Below the pieces are notes generated by a model, which was not told the origin of the DNA, searched no databases, and worked only from the letters and a program-made list of their open reading frames with translations. Made by a program: the position numbers and the translations under genes. This document shows positions 51,909 through 60,605 of a stretch of 64,000 nucleotides of DNA, in pieces. How positions within the stretch are numbered: the stretch's first letter is position 1; each line of letters opens with the position of its first letter. Source of the stretch: Nocardioides sp. (GTDB taxonomy: Bacteria > Actinomycetota > Actinomycetes > Propionibacteriales > Nocardioidaceae); NCBI GenBank assembly GCA_037045645.1, contig JBAOIH010000011.1:186001-250000 (forward strand), given 5' to 3'.

Positions 51909-53693
51909 TTAGGACGCCACTCCGGTCTGCACCCGCCACAGCCCCGAGTAGACACCGTCGTTCGCCAACAGTTCGTCATGCGTACCCGCCTCGACGACCC
52001 GGCCCGCGTCCAGCACCCAGATGCGGTGGGCATGCCGGACGGTGGAGAGGCGGTGCGCCACGACCAGTGCCGTGCACTCGGAGGTGAGGTGGCGCAGGGA
52101 CTCCTGGATCGCGGCCTCGGTGTCGTTGTCGACGGCGCTGGTGGCTTCGTCGAGGACGAGCACAGCGGGATCGCGCAGCAGGGCCCGGGCCAAGGCGATG
52201 CGTTGCCGCTGGCCACCTGACAGGTTCACGCCGCGCTCGCCGAGCATGGTGTCGAAGCCGTCGGGCAGCGCCTCGATGAAGTCGACGGCGGCAGCCCCGA
52301 CGGCGGCCTCACGGATCTGGTCGCGGGTGGCGTCCGGTCGACCGTAAGCGATGTTGTCGGCGATCGTGCCGGAGAAGACGAAGACGTCCTGGGCGACATA
52401 CCCGACCGAGCCTCGCAGCGATTCCCAGTCGAGTTCGCGGATGTCGGTGCCGTCGAGCAGGACCTGGCCCTCGCGCGGGTCGTCGAAGCGCAACACCAGC
52501 CGCAGCAGCGACGACTTGCCGGCACCGGTGGCGCCGACGATGGCGTGCGTCTCGCCGGCGGGGATGACCATATCGACGTCGCTGATCACGTCGGGGCCGT
52601 CGGCATAACCGGCACGTACGCCGCGCAACTCGACGCGACCTCGTACGGGCATCGAGAGTGCGGTGGTGCCGGGGAAGACGTGCACCGGCTCGTCGAGCAG
52701 CCGCAGAATGCGGGTCGCCGACGCGCGGCCACGTTGATAGAGATCGAGCACCTGCGCCACGTCGGTCAGCGGCCACAGCAGCCGTTGGGTCATGAAGACC
52801 AGCACGGAATACAACCCCACCTCCAGGTCGCCGCGCAGGGTCGCCCAGCCGCCGATCAGCAGCGTGCAGGTGAAGCCGGCGAGGATCGCCATCCGTACGA
52901 GGGGCACGAAGGCCGCGCTGGAACGGATCGCGTCGAGGTTGGCCTGGCGATAGGCAGAGGACAGCGCGGCCACCCGGTCGCGTTCGCGCGCCTCTGCGGT
53001 GAATGCCTTGATGGTGGCGATGCCGGCAAGATTGGCGCTGAGGGTGCCGGACAGGTCGGCCACGGTCGTACGCACGCGCGCGTAGAGCGGCTCGAGGCGC
53101 TTCTGGAAGACCAACGAACCGACGACGATGACGGGGATCGGCAAGAAGGCGTAGAGGAAGAGTTCCCCACTCGCCGCGGCGAAGACGGCACCGACCAGGA
53201 CGATGTTGAGCGCGGTCTGCAGGATCGAGGCGGCGCCGATGTCGAGGAACCGTTCGAGCTGGTTCACGTCGTCGTTGAGGGTCGCCAGGGTCGTGCCCGT
53301 CGCGCGGGACTCGTGCCAGGACATGTCCAGGCGCTGCGCGTGGTCGTACGCCTCGACGCGCAGCTCGTGCTCCACGCCCTGGGCCAAGCCGCGCCACAAC
53401 ACGTCGGCCACGTATTCGGAAGCCGACTCGATGATCCAGACCACGACGTTGATCACCGCGATCCAGCCCAGCTGGGCAAACCGTGAGTCGACCCCAAGCA
53501 GGTCGCCGACGAAGGAGTCGTCGCCGCGCACCACCACGTCGACCGCGGCACCGATCAGCAACTCGGGCATCACGTCAGCGACCTTGTTGATCGTCGACAT
53601 CAGCACGGCGGCCAGGAATCGACCGCGGAACTGGCGATGGCGGCGCCACAGTGCGCGCAGCGGCTGGTCGGGATCAACGGGACGGGACAACAC
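51909..53693 (-). CDS. ABC transporter, fused membrane and ATP-binding domains (exporter)
   Basis: About 594 residues from the GTG at 53693; AGGAG immediately precedes it and could instead serve the adjacent TTG. A type I exporter membrane domain with six helices (~20-320) leads to a nucleotide-binding domain with Walker A VGATGAGKSSLLRLV, Q-loop YVAQDVFVFSG, signature NLSGGQRQRIALARALL and Walker B VLVLDEATSA. A homodimer or a heterodimer with a partner elsewhere would export lipids, peptides or drugs. Confidence 0.94.
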   Translation of the reverse strand: MLSRPVDPDQPLRALWRRHRQFRGRFLAAVLMSTINKVADVMPELLIGAAVDVVVRGDDSFVGDLLGVDSRFAQLGWIAVINVVVWIIESASEYVADVLWRGLAQGVEHELRVEAYDHAQRLDMSWHESRATGTTLATLNDDVNQLERFLDIGAASILQTALNIVLVGAVFAAASGELFLYAFLPIPVIVVGSLVFQKRLEPLYARVRTTVADLSGTLSANLAGIATIKAFTAEARERDRVAALSSAYRQANLDAIRSSAAFVPLVRMAILAGFTCTLLIGGWATLRGDLEVGLYSVLVFMTQRLLWPLTDVAQVLDLYQRGRASATRILRLLDEPVHVFPGTTALSMPVRGRVELRGVRAGYADGPDVISDVDMVIPAGETHAIVGATGAGKSSLLRLVLRFDDPREGQVLLDGTDIRELDWESLRGSVGYVAQDVFVFSGTIADNIAYGRPDATRDQIREAAVGAAAVDFIEALPDGFDTMLGERGVNLSGGQRQRIALARALLRDPAVLVLDEATSAVDNDTEAAIQESLRHLTSECTALVVAHRLSTVRHAHRIWVLDAGRVVEAGTHDELLANDGVYSGLWRVQTGVAS

Positions 53694-53858
53694 AACTCCT
53701 ACGGCGGGCACTCGGCCCGGCAAGGCTACGAGGTGGAGCGGGGCCCGGGCGCTGGGAGCAGTTCCGTAGTGTCCAGATCATGAAGCTTCCCAGGACTAGA
53801 CGACCTCCTGCGCCGCATCCCGCTGAGCAACAAGATCCCCGGCATCGCGGGCGAGAAA

Positions 53859-55526
53859 GTGCTGCTCGAGCTCGATCTTGGTCGCGGCATCTCCGAGACG
53901 TCGCCGACGAATCCGCTGGAGGCGCTGCGCGCCCTGCGTACGCCTCAATTGCGCACGCTCGTCTCGCATCTGCGCAAGGCGGAGACCGACGACTCGGTCG
54001 TCGGCCTGATCGGGATCCTGCACGGTGGTGGCCTCACGCTCTCGCAGGCGGACGAACTGCGGGCTGCCGTACGCTCCTTCCGCGCGAGCGGCAAGCCGGC
54101 GTACGCCTTCAGTCCTGCATTCGGCGAGCTCGGCGAGGGCAACGTCGGCTATCACCTCGCGACGGCGTTCGAGCAGATCTGGCTGCAACCGGCGTCGTCT
54201 CTCGGCCTCGTGGGGTTCACCGCGTCCGGCACGTTCTTCAAGGGCACGCTCGACAAACTCGGATTGGAGCCGCAGTTCGGCCAGCGCCACGAATACAAGA
54301 GCGCTGCCGACACGTTCATGCGTACGAGCTTCACCGAAGCCAACCGGGAGATGACCACGCGCCTGGTCGAGTCGATCACCGAGCAGGTGGTGGCGGCGGT
54401 GGCTGCGGACCGGTCGTTGTCCTCGGAAGACGTACGAGACGCGATGTCGCAGGCACCGCTGACGCCCGAGGAGGCGTTGGATCGCAACCTGATCGACCAC
54501 ATCGGGCACCGCGACGAGGCGTACGAAGCGCTGCGTTCTCGCATCGGCGTCGCCGAGCCGACGTTGCGTTATGTGGAGCGGCAGGGAGTGAGCCGGTTCG
54601 GTGGCATCCTGGAGCAGCTGCCCAAGCCGGGATCGTCACCTCGGGTGGCGATCATCGAGGCGGTCGGGCCGATCTCGGTCGGCCACGCGTCGCCCGGGCC
54701 GGGCGGGCACAGCATCGGGTCGGACTCCCTCGGCGCTGCCTTGCGGGCGGCGGCCAAGGACAAGGACGTCAAGGCCGTCGTACTCCGCATCGACAGCCCC
54801 GGCGGCTCGGCAGTCGCCTCCGACGCGATCCGTCGCGACATCTTGCAACTGCGCGCGGCGGGCAAGCCGGTGGTCGCGTCGATGGCCTCGGTCGCGGCGT
54901 CGGGTGGCTATTACATCGCGATGCCGTGCGACCACATCGTTGCGTCTGCGGGCACCTTGACCGGGTCGATCGGGGTGCTGGCGGGCAAGTTCGTCGTACG
55001 AGAAGCGCTGGACAAGCTGGGCATCGGACACGAGCTGATCGCGGGATCGCCGCGGGCCGCGATGCTGTCCGGGGTGGCGCCGTTCTCGAAGGACGAGTGG
55101 GCCGTTCTGGACGCCTGGTTGGACCGGATCTATGACGACTTCACCACCAAGGCGGCGTCCGATCGGAGCATGCCGGTCGACGATCTGCGTGCTGTCGCGC
55201 GGGGGCGGGTCTGGACTGGCGCGGACGCTCTCTCCCATGGGCTGGTCGATCAGCTCGGAGGGATGGGGGATGCGCTCGACAAGGCGTGCTCGCTGATCGG
55301 GGCTTCGCGGACGGACGTACAGGCCGTGCCCTATCCCAAGCCGCATCCGCTCGCGGCGTTCTCGCCGCCGGAGAGTTCGGAGTCGGTGGGCGTGTCGGCT
55401 CTCTCGGTCGAGGGGCCGATGCTCTGGCAGACGCTGATGACTGGTCTGACCCAACTGACAGGTTGGCGGCCGGCAGGTGTGCTGAGCCTGCCCCCGCTGC
55501 GACTGCCCGGCGTACTGCCGCGCTGA
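53859..55526 (+). CDS. sppA: signal peptide peptidase SppA, long form; probable 5' frameshift
   Basis: 555 residues from the GTG at 53859, with two S49 domains. The catalytic Lys is Lys147 in EYKSAADTF and the Ser is Ser348 in VAASGGYYIA, as in E. coli-type full-length SppA. In the same frame upstream, 53797-53858 encodes a sensible LDDLLRRIPLSNKIPGIAGEK, but there is no start codon. An ATG at 53780 would connect if one C of the CCC at 53788-53790 were absent. So either the protein starts at 53859 or a one-base insertion has clipped the N-terminus. It degrades cleaved signal peptides at the membrane. Confidence 0.88.
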   Translation: MLLELDLGRGISETSPTNPLEALRALRTPQLRTLVSHLRKAETDDSVVGLIGILHGGGLTLSQADELRAAVRSFRASGKPAYAFSPAFGELGEGNVGYHLATAFEQIWLQPASSLGLVGFTASGTFFKGTLDKLGLEPQFGQRHEYKSAADTFMRTSFTEANREMTTRLVESITEQVVAAVAADRSLSSEDVRDAMSQAPLTPEEALDRNLIDHIGHRDEAYEALRSRIGVAEPTLRYVERQGVSRFGGILEQLPKPGSSPRVAIIEAVGPISVGHASPGPGGHSIGSDSLGAALRAAAKDKDVKAVVLRIDSPGGSAVASDAIRRDILQLRAAGKPVVASMASVAASGGYYIAMPCDHIVASAGTLTGSIGVLAGKFVVREALDKLGIGHELIAGSPRAAMLSGVAPFSKDEWAVLDAWLDRIYDDFTTKAASDRSMPVDDLRAVARGRVWTGADALSHGLVDQLGGMGDALDKACSLIGASRTDVQAVPYPKPHPLAAFSPPESSESVGVSALSVEGPMLWQTLMTGLTQLTGWRPAGVLSLPPLRLPGVLPR

Positions 55527-55534
55527 CTCGAGGT

Positions 55535-56005
55535 TCAGCAGTTGCCCGAGCGCGACTTCACCGTGGCGAACCTGACGTCGGGTGCCTGTGAACTCATCGG
55601 CTCCAACATCACGTCAAAACAGACCGCTTCGTCGGAGCCAGTGGCGAGCTCGATGGTGTAGGAAACGTTCGCCCCGTCCGTGGTCAGCTCGGACACTTCG
55701 GCGTCGAGATCTCCCTCGACTTCGTCAGCCATGAGTTGCACCAGCCGGTCGCTGGTGACCGGGCCGTAGTTGCCGCTGGCCTGTCGCGCGGCCTTGCTGG
55801 CCGCAGCGTCGAGTTCATCTTGCCCACCGGTCGAGCCGAGGCTCAAGGTGACCGCGAAGAGCGCCATCGCCAGGCCCGGCACCAGCATGATCGCCAGGGT
55901 CGACTTCCGTGCGTCCTCGGGGACGCCCAAACGTACGATCACGGGCCAGGCCAAGCACAACGCGAGCACCCACGGCACCCAGATCGGCAGAGTCATGGCC
56001 TGCAT
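55535..56005 (-). CDS. membrane protein of unknown function
   Basis: About 156 residues from the ATG at 56005, with GAAGGG just upstream; ATG 55996 is possible. Two hydrophobic segments (LPIWVPWVLALCLAWPVIVRLG and LAIMLVPGLAMALFAVTLSLG) precede an extracytoplasmic ~90-residue domain that ends in VKSRSGNC. Two Cys (VCFD and the final Cys) could form a disulphide. No family recognised. Divergent from the type-VII-like secreted protein gene. Confidence 0.65.
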   Translation of the reverse strand: MQAMTLPIWVPWVLALCLAWPVIVRLGVPEDARKSTLAIMLVPGLAMALFAVTLSLGSTGGQDELDAAASKAARQASGNYGPVTSDRLVQLMADEVEGDLDAEVSELTTDGANVSYTIELATGSDEAVCFDVMLEPMSSQAPDVRFATVKSRSGNC

Positions 56006-56098
56006 TTTCCCTTCGCGCTGCTGTGCCAAACAGGTGTTTGTTCATGCTTCGGGTCGGGTATCGCCCGATCAACTTAGACGTGGGGAATGAGGCGTGAA

Positions 56099-57508
56099 GT
56101 GAGCGACTACTCGGGAGCCAGCTCGATGATCGGCAAGATCAAACGTGCGGCGATCGACTGCTATATGACCGACGAGTCCAACTACTACGAGATCGACGGC
56201 GACCGTTATCGATACCGGGGCTCCGCCAGGGGCTCCACACAGTATTGCTCGCGTCCGGGTTCGGACGGCGAGGGTGGTGGAGACGCCTCGATCAGTGGAC
56301 TGCCCGACTTCCTGGTCAACCACTTGGACGCACAGTGGCGTGCGGCTTTCGACTCGATCCGCGGTCAGGTCGACGACATCTTCAAAGATCTCAAGGGCGT
56401 CCCGACCGGAACCAGTCTCTATTTCGAGGAGACCCGTGCGATGTCGGCAGCCGAGATGTTGACACCACGCGGTGCGACGACCGCGCTCACGCCCGGCGGC
56501 GGCTCTGCTCTCTCCCTCAACAACCCGCAACTCTCGCAGCGGGTCAACGCCGTCCACGGCTATTGCTATCGCCTTTCGTCACAAACCATCGACGCGTTTC
56601 GACAGAGGTACGCCGACCGCCTCGGCGCCATCCTCGACGGTCAGGCCGCGCTCGCGGCAACCTTGGGCATGGCGGCGGCTGGACAGGTCGCGGTCTTCCA
56701 GAAGCTTCGCGAAGACATCGCGAAGTTCGCCGACGAAGCCCTGTATTCACTCGAGACTCTCGCCGGCGAGAATCAGACCAGCACAGGCACGGGCGCGCCG
56801 TTCGCAGTCGGAGGAGCCCTCCTCAGCATCGCCAGCTTGTCGACCGGCCCTGGCGCCGCCGCGCTCGCCACAGCTGGAGCGATCTCGGGTCTGATCTCAG
56901 ATCTTTGGCCGGATCCACCTGCGAAGAAGACTGTGACGTTCGGCGGAGGCAATGTCGACGCGGTTCTCCAGTCGATGTCCGACGGAAAGACCAAGATTCT
57001 GGAGACTCCCCTCGATGACGAGACTGCGATCGAGACGGCGCTGAAGAACGCACACGAGGCGGTGCGTTCCATGCCGGGAGCCTTCGACATCGCCCGCCCG
57101 AACTACCCAGGGGGCGGCGGCACTAACGAGACCGTGGGAGGCCCTGGGACGATCCAGCAAAACCACGATGACATGCAGCGCCTTGCCGCCACCTGTGAAC
57201 TGGTGTCGGAGGTCGTCCATGAGGCGAAGAGTTATGTGTCGAATGCTGATCAGGGCAGCGGCGAGTGGAACCGGCCGGCTGGCATTGGGCTCGGCACCAC
57301 CGGGCCGTACAGCGCCTTCAACGATCTGGCTGCCGACGTCGTCGTGCTGACCAGGAACACCGCCGAGGAGTTGGGGGAAGCCGCGACAAAGTTGATCAAG
57401 GCGTCCTTGAACTTCCAAGCCACCGACGGCGAGATCGCCAGCACCTTGGGCAGAGAAGCCTCCGAGCTGCGCCAGGCTGAAGAGGATGGCGACTTGCTGT
57501 TCGACTGA
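56099..57508 (+). CDS. type VII secretion-like (EspC/WXG100-related) large protein
   Basis: About 469 residues from the GTG at 56099; the in-frame ATG at 56087 is equally open. No signal peptide. Long amphipathic helices dominate. A Gly/Ala hydrophobic stretch in the middle (AVGGALLSIASLSTGPGAAALATAGAISGLI) resembles membrane-inserting segments. The end, NTAEELGEAATKLIKASLNFQATDGEIASTLG, follows the EspC/ESX-target pattern (helix, then A.DG.IA). I infer a secreted effector or scaffold. No EccC, EccD or MycP gene is visible in the window. Confidence 0.6.
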   Translation: MSDYSGASSMIGKIKRAAIDCYMTDESNYYEIDGDRYRYRGSARGSTQYCSRPGSDGEGGGDASISGLPDFLVNHLDAQWRAAFDSIRGQVDDIFKDLKGVPTGTSLYFEETRAMSAAEMLTPRGATTALTPGGGSALSLNNPQLSQRVNAVHGYCYRLSSQTIDAFRQRYADRLGAILDGQAALAATLGMAAAGQVAVFQKLREDIAKFADEALYSLETLAGENQTSTGTGAPFAVGGALLSIASLSTGPGAAALATAGAISGLISDLWPDPPAKKTVTFGGGNVDAVLQSMSDGKTKILETPLDDETAIETALKNAHEAVRSMPGAFDIARPNYPGGGGTNETVGGPGTIQQNHDDMQRLAATCELVSEVVHEAKSYVSNADQGSGEWNRPAGIGLGTTGPYSAFNDLAADVVVLTRNTAEELGEAATKLIKASLNFQATDGEIASTLGREASELRQAEEDGDLLFD

Positions 57509-57541
57509 CCCTGAGTCGGTTGATAGGCCAAGCTGTCCCCC

Positions 57542-60500
57542 ATGTCTGACGAGGGGCTCGCACCCGGTCTGCACGAGGCGCTGATCACGACCGAGCTCGC
57601 GCAGCGACTCGAACTGGTCACCGGCGCGCAGTTGGGTGGCGTCGACGCGGCCGACCTGCCGTACGTCCTCGCGCGCCACGTCGCCGAGAACGCTCGGCGC
57701 GCGTTTGCTTCCGGCAGTGCAGAGGACGCGCTCGCGCTCGCCAACCAACTGCTCGTGACTCTCGCTGACGCGGAGGTCAGTGCACCCCCCGCCCAACTGC
57801 TCCGCATCGCACCAGAGCCAGGCCCAGGTGTGCTCACCTTCCCCGACGTACGCCCGCGCACGCCGCTATCCGATGCCGCGCTGCTGACGAACGCCATCTC
57901 CGAACCCTCCCTGGGTCCCGAGCTGCGGACCGAGGTCGACACGTCTGATCACGTCGATCTGCTGTGTGCGTTCGTACGTTGGGCGGGGCTGCGGTTGCTC
58001 GATCCGGAGCTGCGACGGCTGCGCGAACGCGCCGGTCGGCTGCGGGTGATCACGACGACCTACACCGGCTCGACCGAGCGACGCGCACTCGACCATCTGG
58101 TGCGGGAGTACGACGCCGAGGTCAAGGTGCAGTACGACGCCCAGCGCACCCGGCTACATGCGAAGGCGTGGATGTTTCACCGGGCAACCGGTTTCGACAC
58201 GGCGTACGTCGGCTCGTCCAACCTCACGCACACCGCGATGCTGGAGGGGGTCGAGTGGAACGTACGCCTGTCGCGGGTCGCCACCCCGACGCTGCTGGAG
58301 AAGTTCAATGCCACCTTCGACACCTATTGGCACGACTCGGCGTTCGAGGTCTACCGACCTCGTGAAGACGCGGCCCGGCTCGACCACGCGCTGGCCGAGG
58401 CCGGCGGCCGGATCAGTCGCGATCGGATCACGCTGTCGCTGTCGGGGCTGGACGTCACTCCGTACCCCTATCAGCAGGAGATGCTCGACGAGATCGAGGC
58501 CGAACGAGTCGTCCACGATCGGCACCGCAACCTCGTCGTGGCAGCCACCGGGACGGGCAAGACCGTGGTAGCCGCGCTGGACTATCGGCGGCTGATCACC
58601 GACCCGGCGCGCAAGCCGTCGCTGCTCTTCGTCGCGCACCGCAAGGAGATCCTGACCCAGTCGCTACGCACCTATCGTGAGGTGTTGAGCGACGCGAACT
58701 TCGGCGAGCTCTATGTCGATGGCGAGTTCCCCACGCAGTGGCGCCACGTCTTCGCGAGCGTGCAGTCGTTGACGTCGTACGGCGTCTCGCAGCTGCCGGC
58801 CGATGCCTTCGACCTCGTGGTGATCGACGAGTTCCACCACGCTGCGGCGGCCACCTACCGGGCGCTGCTCGACCGCCTGTCCCCGCGTGAGCTGCTGGGT
58901 CTGACGGCCACCCCCGAGCGTGCCGACGGGGTCAATGTGCGCGACGCGTTCTTCGACGGGCGTACGGCGACCGAGTTGCGGTTGTGGGATGCCCTGGGCG
59001 CCGAGTTGTTGTGCCCGTTCCACTATTTCGGGATCGCGGACAACACCGACCTTTCGCAGGTGGCGTGGAAGCGCGGGCGTTATGACGATGCCGAGCTGAG
59101 CCGGCTCTTTACCGGCAACGACGCGCGTACGCGGATCGTGTTGAAGCAACTCCAGGAGAAGGTGCTCGACCCGGGATCGATGCGGGCGCTGGGCTTCTGC
59201 GTAAGCATCGACCACGCGGTCTATATGGCTGCTGCGTTCAACGCGGCGGGCATCGCGTCGCTGGCGCTGACGTCTCGCAGCAGTGGCGCGGAGCGGCTGG
59301 AGGCGCTCGCCGCGTTGCGGGATGGCACGGTCAACGCGCTCTTCGTGGTCGATCTCTTCAACGAGGGCGTCGATATCCCGAGCGTCGACACGGTGCTGTT
59401 CTTGCGGCCCACCGAGAGCGCGACGATCTTCTTGCAGCAACTTGGCCGCGGGTTGAGGCGTACGGCCGACAAGGCGGTGCTGACCGTGCTCGACTTCGTC
59501 GGCCACCAGCACAAGCGGTTTCGTTGGGATCTCAAGCTCACCGCCTTGACGGGACTCTCGCGGTCGCGGCTGGGTGCCGCGGTGGATGAGGACTTCCCGT
59601 TCCTGCCCAGCGGCTGCCAGATCGTGATGGACAAATCGACCCAGGCGGCGGTGTTGGCCAACCTGAAGTCGCAGGTGGGTGGGCGGTGGAGCGATCTGCT
59701 CTTCGAACTGCGCTCGATCGGGGATGTTGATCTGCGCGGGTATCTCATCGAGTCGGGTGCGATGCTGCCCGATGTCGTACGCGGGGATCGGTCGTGGACG
59801 CGGCTGCGGCGCGAGGCTGGGTTCGAGTCGCGGCCGGCCGGACCCCTGGAGGGAGCGCTGCTCAAACGGGGGCGGTCGCTCGTACATGTGGACGACGCGG
59901 TGCGCGCCGCTGCGTACTCACGGCTGCTTTCGGGACTGGACGCGGAATCTAGGCTGGAGCAGCAACTGGCCGCGATGTTGTTCTTCTCGCTGTGGCCGGG
60001 TGGTGGCGGGTTTGCCAGTGTGGAGGAGGGGCTGGCGGCGTTGCGGGCAGAGCGTCCCGCCGCCGAAGAACTGTCGACGTTGGTGGACCTCGGCTTCTCC
60101 TCGGCGCGGCGAGCGACGTCTCCCTTGTCGCTCGACGTTCCTCTTGCGGTGCATGGCCGCTATCGACGTGAGGAGGTGCTGGCGGCGCTGGGGGACGCGT
60201 CGGTGGCGAAACCGCCGGTGAACTTCCGCGAGGGGGTGCTGTGGGTGCCCGATCTCAACGTCGACGCGTTCTTCATTCAATTGCACAAGTCGGAGGCCGC
60301 CTTCTCGCCGACGACGATGTATCGCGACTATCCGATCAGCCCGACGCTGTTTCACTGGGAGTCGCAGAGTCGTACGTCTCTTGCGTCGCCCACCGGACAG
60401 CGCTATCTGAGCGGGGCGAGCACGGTGCTGCTGTTCTGTCGTCAGACGTCGTCGGATGAGTACGGCTCCGGCGCGCCCTACCTCTTCCTCGGACCGGCGT

Positions 60501-60604
60501 CGTACGTCTCGCATTCGGGCGAGCGGCCGATCGCGATCACGTGGCGGCTGGAGACGCCGATGCCGATCGACTTCTTCACTGCCGCGAAGGTGGTCGCGAC
60601 GTGA
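57542..60604 (+). CDS. PLD-nuclease/DEAD-like helicase/DUF3427 protein
   Basis: 1,020 residues. Order: N-terminal region; phospholipase-D-type nuclease domain with an HxK motif in HAKAWMFHRATGFDTAYVGSSNLTHTAM (~205-230); SF2 helicase with Walker A AATGTGKT, DEFHH box and GLTATP; helicase C with QLGRGLRR; and a C-terminal DUF3427 ending LFLGPASYVSHSGERPIAITWRLETPMP. This domain set occurs in DNA repair- or defence-associated proteins, sometimes with restriction-like functions. It is 33 bp downstream of the EspC-like gene and converges on the NERD gene with 1 bp between stop codons. Confidence 0.9.
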   Translation: MSDEGLAPGLHEALITTELAQRLELVTGAQLGGVDAADLPYVLARHVAENARRAFASGSAEDALALANQLLVTLADAEVSAPPAQLLRIAPEPGPGVLTFPDVRPRTPLSDAALLTNAISEPSLGPELRTEVDTSDHVDLLCAFVRWAGLRLLDPELRRLRERAGRLRVITTTYTGSTERRALDHLVREYDAEVKVQYDAQRTRLHAKAWMFHRATGFDTAYVGSSNLTHTAMLEGVEWNVRLSRVATPTLLEKFNATFDTYWHDSAFEVYRPREDAARLDHALAEAGGRISRDRITLSLSGLDVTPYPYQQEMLDEIEAERVVHDRHRNLVVAATGTGKTVVAALDYRRLITDPARKPSLLFVAHRKEILTQSLRTYREVLSDANFGELYVDGEFPTQWRHVFASVQSLTSYGVSQLPADAFDLVVIDEFHHAAAATYRALLDRLSPRELLGLTATPERADGVNVRDAFFDGRTATELRLWDALGAELLCPFHYFGIADNTDLSQVAWKRGRYDDAELSRLFTGNDARTRIVLKQLQEKVLDPGSMRALGFCVSIDHAVYMAAAFNAAGIASLALTSRSSGAERLEALAALRDGTVNALFVVDLFNEGVDIPSVDTVLFLRPTESATIFLQQLGRGLRRTADKAVLTVLDFVGHQHKRFRWDLKLTALTGLSRSRLGAAVDEDFPFLPSGCQIVMDKSTQAAVLANLKSQVGGRWSDLLFELRSIGDVDLRGYLIESGAMLPDVVRGDRSWTRLRREAGFESRPAGPLEGALLKRGRSLVHVDDAVRAAAYSRLLSGLDAESRLEQQLAAMLFFSLWPGGGGFASVEEGLAALRAERPAAEELSTLVDLGFSSARRATSPLSLDVPLAVHGRYRREEVLAALGDASVAKPPVNFREGVLWVPDLNVDAFFIQLHKSEAAFSPTTMYRDYPISPTLFHWESQSRTSLASPTGQRYLSGASTVLLFCRQTSSDEYGSGAPYLFLGPASYVSHSGERPIAITWRLETPMPIDFFTAAKVVAT

Positions 60605-60605
60605 G

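Noticed and set aside
53651..55135. 494-residue plus-strand frame overlapping SppA in another frame
   Set aside because: Gly/Arg-rich translation of the wrong frame; the S49 catalytic residues are in the other frame.
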